64,000 nt of DNA from Chitinophagales bacterium (GTDB lineage Bacteria > Bacteroidota > Bacteroidia > Chitinophagales > CAIODY01), in assembly GCA_947449695.1 (NCBI GenBank), contig CANFST010000005.1, positions 29,108-93,107 on the forward strand, written 5' to 3'. The notes below the pieces were generated by a model, which was not told where the DNA came from, made no database searches, and was given only the letters and a program-made list of their open reading frames with translations. The translations under genes and the position numbers were made by a program. This document shows, in pieces, positions 35,790-45,392 of this stretch (position 1 is its first letter; each line of letters begins with the position of its first letter).

Positions 35790-36677
35790 ATGCCCGGTCA
35801 ATTAAAAGAAGTTAGAGCTAGGATTTCATCTGTAACCAGTACGCAGCAAATCACCAAAGCCATGAAAATGGTTTCGGCGGCTAAATTACGCAGAGCGCAA
35901 GATAGAATTATTCAAATGCGTCCTTACAGCAAAAAGCTAAGCGAAATGTTGCAAAACATAGTAAGCGGCGAATCGGATGTAGAAATTAAATTAGCACAAG
36001 CCAGACCTGAAGAAAAAATATTGATAGTATTGGTAACCAGCGACCGTGGGCTATGCGGCGGTTTTAATTCTAACTTGATAAAAACAGTCAGAGTATTGGT
36101 GAAAGAAAAATATCAAGCACAAGCCGATAAAGGCAATGTAGAAATTATGGGTATTGGTAAAAAAGGAATAGATGCTTTGAAAAAAAGTTTCAAAACCAAT
36201 GATGCTCATGTTAGCTTATTCAGCAAATTAAGTTTTGATAATACAGCTGACATTGCACAAGAAATGATGAACGGTTTTGTGTCGGGTAAATACGATAAAA
36301 TTGAAATCGTTTACAGTCAATTTAAAAATGCAGCTACACAAATTTTCGAAGCCGAACAATTTTTGCCAGTTCCGAAATCAGCACCCAAAGCAAGCGCTAA
36401 GGGTTCAACAAAAAATTCTGAATTCATTTTCCAACCATCGAAAGTGGAATTGATAAATGAATTAGTACCTAAAATTTTGAAAACACAATTGTATAAATGT
36501 GTGTTGGATACCAACGCCAGCGAACATGGCGCACGTATGACTGCGATGGATAAAGCCACTGAAAATGCACAAGAATTATTGAAAGATTTGAAATTGAAAT
36601 ACAACAGAGCTCGTCAGGCTGCTATCACAACTGAATTGACTGAAATTGTGAGTGGTGCTGCGGCTTTGGAAGGATAA
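35790..36677 (+). CDS. atpG: F1F0 ATP synthase gamma subunit
   Basis: A 295-residue gamma subunit, the rotary shaft of F1. It has the family's N-terminal helix (EVRARISSVTSTQQITKAMKMVSAAKLRRAQ), the SDRGLCGGFNSN motif and C-terminal AMDKATENA...YNRARQAAITTELTEIVSGAAAL. It is complete, but neither atpA nor any other ATP synthase gene is next to it: it lies between a divergent methyltransferase and a lipoprotein gene. In most bacteria atpG follows atpA in the atp operon. Confidence 0.97.
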   Translation: MPGQLKEVRARISSVTSTQQITKAMKMVSAAKLRRAQDRIIQMRPYSKKLSEMLQNIVSGESDVEIKLAQARPEEKILIVLVTSDRGLCGGFNSNLIKTVRVLVKEKYQAQADKGNVEIMGIGKKGIDALKKSFKTNDAHVSLFSKLSFDNTADIAQEMMNGFVSGKYDKIEIVYSQFKNAATQIFEAEQFLPVPKSAPKASAKGSTKNSEFIFQPSKVELINELVPKILKTQLYKCVLDTNASEHGARMTAMDKATENAQELLKDLKLKYNRARQAAITTELTEIVSGAAALEG

Positions 36678-36722
36678 TTTATTTTAGAAAATCTATTTTA
36701 AAAAACTAATCAACGCAATAAA

Positions 36723-38222
36723 ATGAAGAAAAATATTTTGCTCTTTTCATTTTGTTGCGTTGCTGTTTTTAACGCATTCCTATTTTTATCATCCTGCAAA
36801 AAAGGATTGATTGGCGATGCCAACATCAACAAAGCGCCTGACACACACACAATTATCGATACCATTATCCGGAGTGGTGCAAATCGTTTTCAATCCATTG
36901 TAAAAATTCATTGGTGGGGCGATGATGCGGACGGATTTGTGCGTTACTACGAATATTCTTTTGATAAAACAATCAACTCCAACACGACTTGGCATAAGGT
37001 TTTGGGACTTGATTCAACTTTTACTTTGATTACGCCAGTTGGTGTAGACTCAGCCGATTTTATTTTTCATATAAGAGCTATTGACAACAAAGGATTAGCC
37101 GACCCAACGCCCGCCCATGTAGGTTACCCAGTTCGAAATACAGCACCAACAATAGTTTTCAGCCCAGGCATTTATAACCCAACTTATACTTTTCCTGTTG
37201 TTCGTTTGTATTGGCAAGCAACCGATTTGGATGGTGCAAATAATTTAGACCATCTGGAATTGATTTGGAACGATACAACTTTACGACCAGTTAAAATTGA
37301 TGCAACCGTTAGTAGTGGTATATTTGAAGCTACGAGTTTAGCAAACAGTATTACCACAACAAGAATTTATCCAAACAATAATATTAATCCATTGGATAGT
37401 GTGGTGAGCAATTTTAAACTACAAAACAACAATCGATTGTACATCAGAGCAGTTGATAAATCGAACACTAAAAGCCCGTGGGTGGCTTCGTACAGCATTT
37501 ATGTTCGCAAACCATCATCGCCAATTTTGTTGATTGATGCTTACACTTCGCCATCAACTTTGGCTGAGAGTTTTTATGGGCAACGCATGGTGAACAAAGG
37601 CTACAGCACTTTTGATACGATTCGTTTGTTTGAAAAAATCAGCGGACAGTTTTCGCAATTAGCTGCTGACAACGCTACGCAATCAAAGATTTTCAAATTA
37701 TTCAACAGCATCATTTGGTTTGGTGATAACACTAATAACTCATTATTTCTAGCACAAAAAACTACCAACGAATTTTTTGGCAATGGTGGTAAAATGTTTA
37801 TGGCAAATAAATTAGAAAGTTTGTTTGATGAAAATTCGCCATTATTAAGCATTTCACCTGCTCAATCTTTGTACGACAATAATGACAGTACGTTGTTGTT
37901 GCAAACAGATTCGTTAGCAACATCAACAAAATCGGGCTTTCCAACTTTAAAAAGCACCGTTTATATTCCTGTTATCAAGCCCATGCAGCTATTGCCAGGT
38001 TCGGTGAATTTATATTCATCGCATTTATCAGTAAAAGATAATGTAAATAATCCACCACCGCCATATCCTTTGTGGACGGGCACCTCAAGCATCATTGCTG
38101 AAAAATTAAATGCCAGCAATGTGCCTGTAATGATTTACAGTGAAGTTGAATTGCAATCGCTCAATGGTAATTTAAATATTGATGTAATGTGGGCAAAAAT
38201 TTTAGCAGAGTTGGGTTTGTAA
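36723..38222 (+). CDS. Putative lipoprotein with fibronectin-III-like repeats
   Basis: A 499-residue protein with a lipobox-type signal (FLFLSSC, Cys25), so it is probably anchored in the outer or inner membrane. The N-terminal half has repeated Trp/Asp-rich, beta-sandwich-like segments (VKIHWWGDDADGFVRYYEYS, VRLYWQATDLDGANNLDHLEL) like fibronectin-type domains. The C-terminal half has a PILLIDAYTSPSTLAESF-type start resembling a class-I amidotransferase-like fold. I recognise no named family. It lies 45 bp after atpG on the same strand. Confidence 0.65.
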   Translation: MKKNILLFSFCCVAVFNAFLFLSSCKKGLIGDANINKAPDTHTIIDTIIRSGANRFQSIVKIHWWGDDADGFVRYYEYSFDKTINSNTTWHKVLGLDSTFTLITPVGVDSADFIFHIRAIDNKGLADPTPAHVGYPVRNTAPTIVFSPGIYNPTYTFPVVRLYWQATDLDGANNLDHLELIWNDTTLRPVKIDATVSSGIFEATSLANSITTTRIYPNNNINPLDSVVSNFKLQNNNRLYIRAVDKSNTKSPWVASYSIYVRKPSSPILLIDAYTSPSTLAESFYGQRMVNKGYSTFDTIRLFEKISGQFSQLAADNATQSKIFKLFNSIIWFGDNTNNSLFLAQKTTNEFFGNGGKMFMANKLESLFDENSPLLSISPAQSLYDNNDSTLLLQTDSLATSTKSGFPTLKSTVYIPVIKPMQLLPGSVNLYSSHLSVKDNVNNPPPPYPLWTGTSSIIAEKLNASNVPVMIYSEVELQSLNGNLNIDVMWAKILAELGL

Positions 38223-38245
38223 AAACTTTCTTGCGTTTGCAATGT

Positions 38246-38253
38246 TACCTTTG
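38246..38253 (+). promoter_or_regulatory. -7 element of the acyl-CoA thioesterase gene
   Basis: TACCTTTG matches TAnnTTTG exactly and ends 19 bases before the ATG at 38273. A TTG at 38217-38219 is 26 bp away, slightly longer than the usual spacing. Confidence 0.5.
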
Positions 38254-38272
38254 AAAAATATTTTTATTAAAA

Positions 38273-38794
38273 ATGGAAGCAAAAAAGTGCACTGATTCGT
38301 TAACCATAATGACTGAATTAGTTTTACCCAACGATGCCAATTTGTTAGGTAATTTAATGGGTGGAAGATTATTGTATTGGATGGATATTGCCTCAGCTTT
38401 AAGCGCAGCCAAACATGCCAATGCACAGGTTGTAACGGCTTCAGTAGATAATGTGTCGTTTCAGCAACCGATTAAGTTAGGAAGTGTAATTACGATTGAA
38501 GCAAAAGTTTCAAGAGCTTTTAAAACATCTATGGAAGTGCATTTGGTGGTTTATGCCGAAACATTACGTCATGGAAAAAAAGTAAAAAGCAACGAAGCAT
38601 TTTACACTTTTGTAGCATTAGATGAAAACGGTTCGCCGATTGATGTGCCACCTGCCATACCCGAAAATGAAACAGAACAACGCTTATTTGAAAGCGCCAT
38701 GAGAAGAAGAGAAATACGATTGGTATTAGCCGGAAAAATAAAAGCGCATGAAGCCGAAGGTTTGAAGGCTTTGTTTGGAAACCTGTCACAGTAA
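38273..38794 (+). CDS. YciA-type acyl-CoA thioesterase (hotdog fold)
   Basis: A 173-residue hotdog-fold thioesterase hydrolysing acyl-CoA esters. Family signatures are PNDANLLGNLMGGRLLYWMD (active-site region), SVDNVSFQQPIKLG and KSNEAFYTFVALDENG. Length is standard. Convergent with the outer-membrane protein gene; their stops are one base apart. Confidence 0.88.
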   Translation: MEAKKCTDSLTIMTELVLPNDANLLGNLMGGRLLYWMDIASALSAAKHANAQVVTASVDNVSFQQPIKLGSVITIEAKVSRAFKTSMEVHLVVYAETLRHGKKVKSNEAFYTFVALDENGSPIDVPPAIPENETEQRLFESAMRRREIRLVLAGKIKAHEAEGLKALFGNLSQ

Positions 38795-38795
38795 A

Positions 38796-40217
38796 TTATC
38801 TGAAAGCATATCCTATTTTAAGAAAAGCATTGATAGCCGTAGATTTATATAGCGCAAATGCTTCCAAATCATTTGAACCGAGTGTGAAATGTAAATGCTG
38901 ATGACAACATCTGAACCCTGCTGCTAAACCGGCATGTGCAGTGCTAAAGCCACCGTAAGCTAATTGCGGCATTAACCAGAAGTGATGAAAATTATAGCGA
39001 TATTTTAAATAAGCAAAAGGAATTGCCGTAGTGTTATATAAATAATGAATTCCTGCAAACCATTCTTGTCGGCCATAACCTGCGTTTTTCCAATCTATAA
39101 AAATTGTTGCTGGTGTACTTACCCAAATTTTTTCATTCGATATTTTTGGATATAAATTGGCGTATAAATTATCTATTTGATTAGCAACAGAAAAATTAGC
39201 CGAGCCGCTTAATAAATTATTGAGTTGTAAACCACTATAATTGAAAGCTGTATCAGCAGCGTATTTTAAAGTTTTATGGTTGAATAATATTGTTCCAAAA
39301 TTTTTAATTCCGAAAGATATTCTTCCGAATTTTTTAATGGGAATAGTAATTTTTAAATCAATGCCAGCACCAATGCCATTTACATAATACAAATTGTTGG
39401 TTTGTAAAGTATCGGTGCGGCGCATATTGAGTTGATAAGCTGCATTGATATATTGTCCGTTTTGTTCGGTAAATAAAGTAAACTGATTTACATCCACCTG
39501 ATTATAATTGATGCCTTGCAACAATGAAAGGGCAACATCAATTGCAAATCCTCTTTTTATTTTTTTCAGATAAATAAATTTATCAAAACCTATTTTGAAC
39601 TGGTTATAGTTCAGATTGAAAAATTTCGTTTTACTCAAATCTAAAGTGTTGCCAGCATAAGGTGCATTGCCCTCAAACAGCAGCAGAAAAGCATCTTTGG
39701 CGAATTGCGTATTAAATGTGTTGTGATTATAAATGCCGTAATAATATTTTTTGCCATTATAAGTTATGCCATTTGTAAAATCAAAACCTATTCTGTTCAT
39801 CGCTTTTAAATGTGGAATCACGGTTTGTTTATCAGCTTCATTAAATCCTGATTTGAAATAAAATCGTAGAGCAAAATAATTGTTGATGGCATTGGAGCCT
39901 TCATTTAAGCTGGATTCGAAAATAAAAAATTGTTTGTGTGTTGAAGCGAAATCATCAATTCTGTATTCAAAAACAGCATCGCAGATTGGCAGATTACTAC
40001 ATTTTACCTTAATTCCATCGATGTAAAATGTAACTCTAGTTGTATCAATTTTCAATGAATCTTTTTTCGAAATAATTCCTCCATTAATATTCCCGAAATC
40101 ACCGACCGAACCGCCTGTGATAATTTGCACCGAATCAGCTTTTGAAAAATGATTTTGCCCAAAGGAATTTTTCAGCAAAAAAAATGAAAACAATAAAACG
40201 ATAAAATATTTTTTCAT
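38796..40217 (-). CDS. Outer-membrane beta-barrel protein, DUF5723-like
   Basis: A 473-residue exported protein. I start at the Met of MKKYFIVLLFSFF; an in-frame ATG at 40235 would add six residues and overlap the upstream gene. The mature part is strand-rich and has the features of the large Bacteroidota outer-membrane family DUF5723 (assignment from pattern, moderate confidence). It begins 7 bp after the stop of the 714-residue lipoprotein, so they form a two-gene operon and possibly an outer-membrane complex. Confidence 0.65.
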   Translation of the reverse strand: MKKYFIVLLFSFFLLKNSFGQNHFSKADSVQIITGGSVGDFGNINGGIISKKDSLKIDTTRVTFYIDGIKVKCSNLPICDAVFEYRIDDFASTHKQFFIFESSLNEGSNAINNYFALRFYFKSGFNEADKQTVIPHLKAMNRIGFDFTNGITYNGKKYYYGIYNHNTFNTQFAKDAFLLLFEGNAPYAGNTLDLSKTKFFNLNYNQFKIGFDKFIYLKKIKRGFAIDVALSLLQGINYNQVDVNQFTLFTEQNGQYINAAYQLNMRRTDTLQTNNLYYVNGIGAGIDLKITIPIKKFGRISFGIKNFGTILFNHKTLKYAADTAFNYSGLQLNNLLSGSANFSVANQIDNLYANLYPKISNEKIWVSTPATIFIDWKNAGYGRQEWFAGIHYLYNTTAIPFAYLKYRYNFHHFWLMPQLAYGGFSTAHAGLAAGFRCCHQHLHFTLGSNDLEAFALYKSTAINAFLKIGYAFR

Positions 40218-40224
40218 TTCAAAT

Positions 40225-42369
40225 TTAAAATGCACTTAAATGGTAAGTGAATTTGCCTGTTAGCTTGGTTTGGAGTTGATAGTTGTCGTAAATTTTTAAA
40301 TATTGTCCATTGCAGATAGATTGTGATGAAGTACTGAAAGCTGCTTTAATTATAGCTTTAGCGCCATTTTTCAAATTGTTCATTCGCTCTTGTGTCATGG
40401 TAATATCTACACGGCTTTGTTGTGTACCAATGGCTCGGCAATTATTATCTAATGGTGCAGCAGGCATCAAAAAATTATTAATTAAATGGTCAATCACTTT
40501 ATAATTAACATCTACAATATCTACCGAAATATTTGCACTCAATGGAAAACCATTATCCATCCACAAAGTGAGTGTACCATCTTTAATAGAATTTAATTGC
40601 GACGAATTGGTAGCCACTGAAAAAGCCAAAGTATCTTTTAATTTAAGATTATTTGCAATCAGCGAAAGCGGCATAGCAACACCCATATTTACTTTTAAAT
40701 GCGAATCGTAATAAACAAAATCGTGATAATTAGAAACATTGCCATTGGGGTTAATTTGCACATTGGCAATCATACTGAATGTATTTGGCAATAGCTGCAT
40801 CAGGCTTTTGATATTGCTGTTTGCTTCATTCACACTCACTTCTGTAAACGTAGAGTGCACAGGCATTTGTGTAGCCCGATGAATGGAAATATCGTTGTTT
40901 AATAACCGGGGAGCTTGCAGACTTACACTTTGATGTGTGTTGGTGTTGTGAGCAGTAAGATTATTCAAAATCAATTTACCATCAACACCAATTCTGTTTT
41001 CGATATTCATCGAAACTTTTAATTTTTCAGGACTAAATGTGCCGCCTTTTATCCGGTTGAATAAATCAAATGCAGTACTGTTGATAGATATATTAATGCT
41101 GGTATCGCCTAAATAGCCTTCGGCATATTCGGGAACAATATTTTCCAATGAGTATAAAGCAAATACCGAATCTTTTTTTGTGATAGTAGAAAATTTTCCT
41201 GTAGAGTCAATTTTTACTCTAATTGTATCGTAAAAAGTGTTGTGCATATTCAGATGAGGACCACGTAAATCTAAATCGTACCCTGAAATATCTTTTATAA
41301 CTGTTACTGATGAATAACCATTATTTTGAAAGGGTGGAACAACGGCCACTTCATTAATTGCAACCCCAATCGGACTAACCAATGGCGGCATTTTGAAAAT
41401 GAATTTTAGTGTATCGGCTATGCTGCTAAATACCTGAACTCTAATTTGCCCTGATTTAATTTTTACTTTATTTACTTGGGCATGACCTGGTACATAATTG
41501 TAAGTTACCAATTGTGATGAATCAACTAAATATTGATTTGGAAATTTCGCTCTAGCGCTATCAGCTGTAACGTTATGCAATACAAATTCAAAATGCAATC
41601 CTTTCGAAGTGTCTATTGGTACAGTGTTCCCATTACTTCCACTTGAACTTAAATATAATAGTGAAGCTTCTAATTTCCCTGTCAATTTTGTATTCCCATT
41701 CACTCCAATCGGAATTTTTTTTACTCGGCTAAAATGTGCAGGTGTTGCAGATATTGGGTAATTAGCAGGAATATTAGTAACCCACATTGTGTCAATTGGG
41801 TTTATATCGCCTACATTTCTAAATGCGAAAATCATCGTATCAATTGGAATTGGTAAATAATTTTCACCATTCACTTCATATCCTCCACCTGTAACATAAG
41901 CGTAATCAAACAAGTTGCTTGCATCAAATGCTGAATAAGTGGTGCTATTGTTATGAATAGCAGGAATAGTTGCTACACCACCATTTGATAGATAAATCAA
42001 TAATGCGTAAGCAGGTGGAAGCATGGTTGCCATTTTACCCAAACTCATGTAATTCTCAATCGTTTTTTGCGGCAAACCAACACCGCTTAAACTAAAAGGT
42101 GATGAAAAAGTTGTATCAGGAATTCTTAATGTTTGTTCAGCAAAATTTAAATCGTAAATAGTATTTTGATATACTAAATCTAATGAATGATTGTTTGCTG
42201 TGTGTAGTAATGTATCCGCAACAATATTGTTGATGGATAAAGTTGATTGCATCAAAGGAGCCATCCACTCTGTATTCCACTCGTTGTGTTTATTCTTAAT
42301 TTTATTACATGAAATAAAAAAAACAAAAATTAAAACACAATAAAAAGTGGTAAAATGAAATTTCTTCAT
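40225..42369 (-). CDS. Large putative lipoprotein of unknown function
   Basis: A 714-residue protein with a lipoprotein signal (LIFVFFISC, Cys21). The rest is almost entirely beta-rich, with many NxT/S-rich segments and no named domain recognised. First gene of a pair with the DUF5723-like outer-membrane protein 7 bp downstream, suggesting a surface lipoprotein held by an outer-membrane partner (inference). Confidence 0.65.
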   Translation of the reverse strand: MKKFHFTTFYCVLIFVFFISCNKIKNKHNEWNTEWMAPLMQSTLSINNIVADTLLHTANNHSLDLVYQNTIYDLNFAEQTLRIPDTTFSSPFSLSGVGLPQKTIENYMSLGKMATMLPPAYALLIYLSNGGVATIPAIHNNSTTYSAFDASNLFDYAYVTGGGYEVNGENYLPIPIDTMIFAFRNVGDINPIDTMWVTNIPANYPISATPAHFSRVKKIPIGVNGNTKLTGKLEASLLYLSSSGSNGNTVPIDTSKGLHFEFVLHNVTADSARAKFPNQYLVDSSQLVTYNYVPGHAQVNKVKIKSGQIRVQVFSSIADTLKFIFKMPPLVSPIGVAINEVAVVPPFQNNGYSSVTVIKDISGYDLDLRGPHLNMHNTFYDTIRVKIDSTGKFSTITKKDSVFALYSLENIVPEYAEGYLGDTSINISINSTAFDLFNRIKGGTFSPEKLKVSMNIENRIGVDGKLILNNLTAHNTNTHQSVSLQAPRLLNNDISIHRATQMPVHSTFTEVSVNEANSNIKSLMQLLPNTFSMIANVQINPNGNVSNYHDFVYYDSHLKVNMGVAMPLSLIANNLKLKDTLAFSVATNSSQLNSIKDGTLTLWMDNGFPLSANISVDIVDVNYKVIDHLINNFLMPAAPLDNNCRAIGTQQSRVDITMTQERMNNLKNGAKAIIKAAFSTSSQSICNGQYLKIYDNYQLQTKLTGKFTYHLSAF

Positions 42370-42396
42370 TGTGTAACTTTTGTTAAAAATAGATAC

Positions 42397-43029
42397 TTAA
42401 TTTTCGATATCCAAAAAATCTATTTCTCCCAAACCTTTTCTTACCAACTGAATTTGATTATTGGTGCAATCTAAAATAGTGGAAGCCACTTTGCCGCCTG
42501 TGCCGCCATCAATCATGAGATCAACTTGGTGTTCGTATAAATTATAAATTTCTTCAGGGTCAGTATAGTAATCTAACACTTCGTCGGTATTATGAAGTGA
42601 GGTTGAAAGAATTGGCTGACCATGTTCTAAAATAATTTGTCGGCAAATTTCATTGTCAGGAATCCTTATTCCAATTTGCTTACGTTTATTCAATAAAATT
42701 TTTGGTGTGTTTTTTCCGGCATTTAAAATAAACGTATAAGGACCAGGCAAACATTGTTTCATAATTCGAAATATTTGATTGTTGAATCCCAACACATACT
42801 CTGATATTTGTGAAATATCAGCACAAATTAAAGTGAGTAATAAATTTTTGCCGGGTTGTATTTTTTTAAACTGATAAATTTTTTCAACTGCTTTATGGCT
42901 GCCAATGCTACATCCTAAGCCGTACACAGTGTCGGTTGGATAAATCATTATTCCATCATCTTGCAATATTTCATGCACCATTTTTATTTTTCGTGACTCA
43001 GGATTTTGCGGATGAATTTGTAAAAGCAT
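42397..43029 (-). CDS. YrdC/Sua5-superfamily protein of the YciO type
   Basis: A 210-residue protein of the threonylcarbamoyl-AMP synthase (TsaC/Sua5/YciO) superfamily. It has the YciO-like N-terminus (IHPQNPESRKI), the MIYPTDTVYGLGC segment, the PGPYTFIL segment, and GIRIPDN plus ILSTSLH motifs. The fold's ATP/threonine pocket is present, but YciO itself is often a poor substitute for TsaC in t6A biosynthesis; whether this one makes t6A is not clear. Downstream of the tandem thioredoxin on the same strand (29 bp). Confidence 0.82.
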   Translation of the reverse strand: MLLQIHPQNPESRKIKMVHEILQDDGIMIYPTDTVYGLGCSIGSHKAVEKIYQFKKIQPGKNLLLTLICADISQISEYVLGFNNQIFRIMKQCLPGPYTFILNAGKNTPKILLNKRKQIGIRIPDNEICRQIILEHGQPILSTSLHNTDEVLDYYTDPEEIYNLYEHQVDLMIDGGTGGKVASTILDCTNNQIQLVRKGLGEIDFLDIEN

Positions 43030-43058
43030 TGTTTTTATTTTTTGTCAATATTTACTTT

Positions 43059-44093
43059 TCACTGCTTGAATTTCTTTCTGAAATCATCCCAAGTAGTAGT
43101 TTTATAAGCATCATCACCATAAAAATGTAAAACTGGTTTGAGCATTTGTGGTGTATAAAACCGAGGCAAGGCATCTAATTTTTTCATTTCTTCATCCAAT
43201 ATTATGGTGGTGGGTAAAATAATCTGATTGCCACTTAATGCCAAAGCCAATGTGTTAATGGGCATCCCGGTAGATTTGGAGTAGTTATAAACGCTATTCA
43301 TCAATCTGATTGTATCTTTAGTTTGCACATTGAAATCGATGTAGTAATAATTTTTGTTGAGATAAGCAGCAATTGCTGAATCAGTATAAACGGCAGTTTT
43401 CATCACTCGGCAAGCATTGCACCAATCAGTGTTCATGTTAATCAACCATTTGCGTTTTTGTTTTTGATTTAATCTTTCAGATTCTTCAAATGTGTATTTT
43501 TTTAATGCAACCTTTTTGTTCAGTTTTGCTGTATCTAAAAATGCATTAGTGAAATATTGATTAAACTCCTGAAAGCCGCAATTCATATACACATTTTCGA
43601 TAAAATAAATTAAAATAGGTTCAATATTTTTCTCATCCAGATAGCCCGGTATATTCGCTTGATTTTTTAATTCGTTAAATAAAAAAATTGTGGTTGGGTA
43701 AGATAGTTGGTTGCCCATTAATTTATAAGTGAGCTGGTGTACTGGTCTGGAACCCTTGCTGGTATTTACATACAACGTATCTTTAAAATAAATACTGTCT
43801 TTGGTTTCGGCATTAAATTTTACTGGGTAAAAATTCTGATTGATATAATTTGCCAAATACGGATTGCTGTAAGTAGTTGCCATCATTCGTTTGCACCAGC
43901 CGCACCAATCGGTATAGACATCAATCAAAAAAGGTTTTGGAGTTTTCTTATTGGCTTCAAATGCTTCTTTAAAATTCATCCAATGCACTTTTGATGTAGG
44001 TTCTTCAGCAGGGAAATCTGGATGCAACAATTGTGCAAAGAGTGGTGAAGTGCCAATTATCAATACAATAAGGAAGAAAAATCGTTTGCCCAT
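43059..44093 (-). CDS. Exported tandem thioredoxin-domain protein
   Basis: A 344-residue exported protein with a signal peptide (MGKRFFFLIVLIIGTSPLFAQ) and two thioredoxin-like domains in tandem. The first has WCGWC at residues 63-67, the second WCNAC at 224-228. Both halves share surrounding sequence (for example TDWC, and the TKDS/TKDT...VYNYSKSTG parts), so the gene arose by internal duplication. A periplasmic disulfide reductase or isomerase role is likely but not proven. Its promoter is a good consensus match. Confidence 0.83.
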   Translation of the reverse strand: MGKRFFFLIVLIIGTSPLFAQLLHPDFPAEEPTSKVHWMNFKEAFEANKKTPKPFLIDVYTDWCGWCKRMMATTYSNPYLANYINQNFYPVKFNAETKDSIYFKDTLYVNTSKGSRPVHQLTYKLMGNQLSYPTTIFLFNELKNQANIPGYLDEKNIEPILIYFIENVYMNCGFQEFNQYFTNAFLDTAKLNKKVALKKYTFEESERLNQKQKRKWLINMNTDWCNACRVMKTAVYTDSAIAAYLNKNYYYIDFNVQTKDTIRLMNSVYNYSKSTGMPINTLALALSGNQIILPTTIILDEEMKKLDALPRFYTPQMLKPVLHFYGDDAYKTTTWDDFRKKFKQ

Positions 44094-44109
44094 GTTTTAA
44101 ATTTTTGTG

Positions 44110-44141
44110 CAAAGATAAATTCAAATACTAATTGCTTGCAA
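44110..44141 (-). promoter_or_regulatory. Consensus promoter of the tandem thioredoxin-yciO operon
   Basis: On the reverse strand, TTG (complement of CAA at 44139-44141), a 21-bp spacer and TATCTTTG (complement of CAAAGATA at 44110-44117). This is an exact TTG-N17-23-TAnnTTTG match; the -7 element ends 16 bases before the thioredoxin ATG. Confidence 0.75.
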
Positions 44142-44293
44142 AAGACCATTTAAAATTTAAACATTGATTTTAGGTTTGTCAGTCATTAAAATCCGCTATA
44201 GTGCTTACAAAATTTAATTTGTCAATGTTAGTTGCTCTGAGGTTCAATTTTAAAAGAAATTATTAAAACATGATTTCTAAAAAAATGTAGCTG

Positions 44294-44301
44294 TACTTTT
44301 G
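44294..44301 (+). promoter_or_regulatory. -7 element of rlmN
   Basis: TACTTTTG matches TAnnTTTG exactly, 20 bases before the rlmN ATG. No correctly spaced TTG is visible, so this is partial support. Confidence 0.45.
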
Positions 44302-44321
44302 CGCAGCAAAATTTTATTGAC

Positions 44322-45359
44322 ATGGATGCAAAAAAAGAAATCAGAGACCTAACCTTAGATGACATAAAAAATGAGCTGCAAACGATCGGTGAAAAGGCTT
44401 TCAGGGCGCAGCAAATTTGGGATTGGTTATGGGTTAAACAAGTTCGTAGCATTGATGACATGAGTAATTTATCAAAAGAACTGCGTCAGCATTTGAAAAA
44501 TGAATTTGCATTCAGAACAATTACAACTGATAAAATTCAGGTAAGTGAAGATGGTACACAAAAATTCCGCTTTAAAACTTTTGATGGTCATTCCATCGAA
44601 GGAGTTTTGATTCCGACTACCAATAGATTAACGGCCTGCATTAGTTCTCAGGTTGGTTGCAGTCTTACTTGCAAGTTTTGCGCAACAGGAAAATTAGGTA
44701 GAATCAGAAATTTATATTTCGATGAAATTTTTGACCAAGTGGCTATTATTAATCAAAAAGCAATGGAGGTTTATGAAAAAAAATTAACCAATATTGTCTT
44801 TATGGGCATGGGCGAACCATTGCTCAATTATAAAAGTGTAATGAAAGCAATTGATTTTATCACTTCGCCTAATGCAATGGCAATGAGCCCTTCAAGAATT
44901 ACAGTGAGTACGGCTGGCATTGCAAAACAAATTCGCCAATTGGCTGATGATAACGCCAAATTCAATTTAGCCTTATCGCTTCATGCGGCTGATGATATAA
45001 AACGCAGCAAGATGATGCCGATTAATGATTCGAATAATTTGAAGGAATTGGTAGAAGCATTGGATTATTATTTTAAGAAAACAAAAATTGCTGTAACCTA
45101 TGAATACATTTTGTTTGAAGGTATCAATGATACTCTGGAAGATGTGATGAATATTGCAAAAATGTGCAAACGCATTCCTTCGAAGGTAAATGTGATTGAA
45201 TATAACACCGTTGATGGCACTGGTTTTAGAAAACCAGATGAAGGAAATTTTGACAAATTCATTGAGCAATTGCAAAAAAACAAAGTAAATGTAAGAGTGA
45301 GAAAGAGCCGTGGTAAAGACATTGACGCTGCTTGCGGACAATTGGCAAACAAGGGATGA
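44322..45359 (+). CDS. rlmN: 23S rRNA (adenine2503-C2)-methyltransferase
   Basis: A 345-residue radical-SAM methyltransferase that modifies A2503 of 23S rRNA (and A37 of some tRNAs). The CxxxCxxC iron-sulfur motif is C113-SLT-C117-KF-C120; the essential C-terminal methyl-carrying/mono-thiol Cys sits in DAACGQLA (C338). The GEPLLNYKSVMKAI and SLHAADD segments are also canonical. Complete length. Divergent from the thioredoxin operon. Confidence 0.96.
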   Translation: MDAKKEIRDLTLDDIKNELQTIGEKAFRAQQIWDWLWVKQVRSIDDMSNLSKELRQHLKNEFAFRTITTDKIQVSEDGTQKFRFKTFDGHSIEGVLIPTTNRLTACISSQVGCSLTCKFCATGKLGRIRNLYFDEIFDQVAIINQKAMEVYEKKLTNIVFMGMGEPLLNYKSVMKAIDFITSPNAMAMSPSRITVSTAGIAKQIRQLADDNAKFNLALSLHAADDIKRSKMMPINDSNNLKELVEALDYYFKKTKIAVTYEYILFEGINDTLEDVMNIAKMCKRIPSKVNVIEYNTVDGTGFRKPDEGNFDKFIEQLQKNKVNVRVRKSRGKDIDAACGQLANKG

Positions 45360-45392
45360 ATTGATTTGAAAGCATAAAAGTTTATAAAGAAA

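Noticed and set aside
44973..45341. Reverse-strand open frame of 122 codons within rlmN
   Set aside because: rlmN has full catalytic motifs over this stretch, and the antisense product has no recognisable domain.
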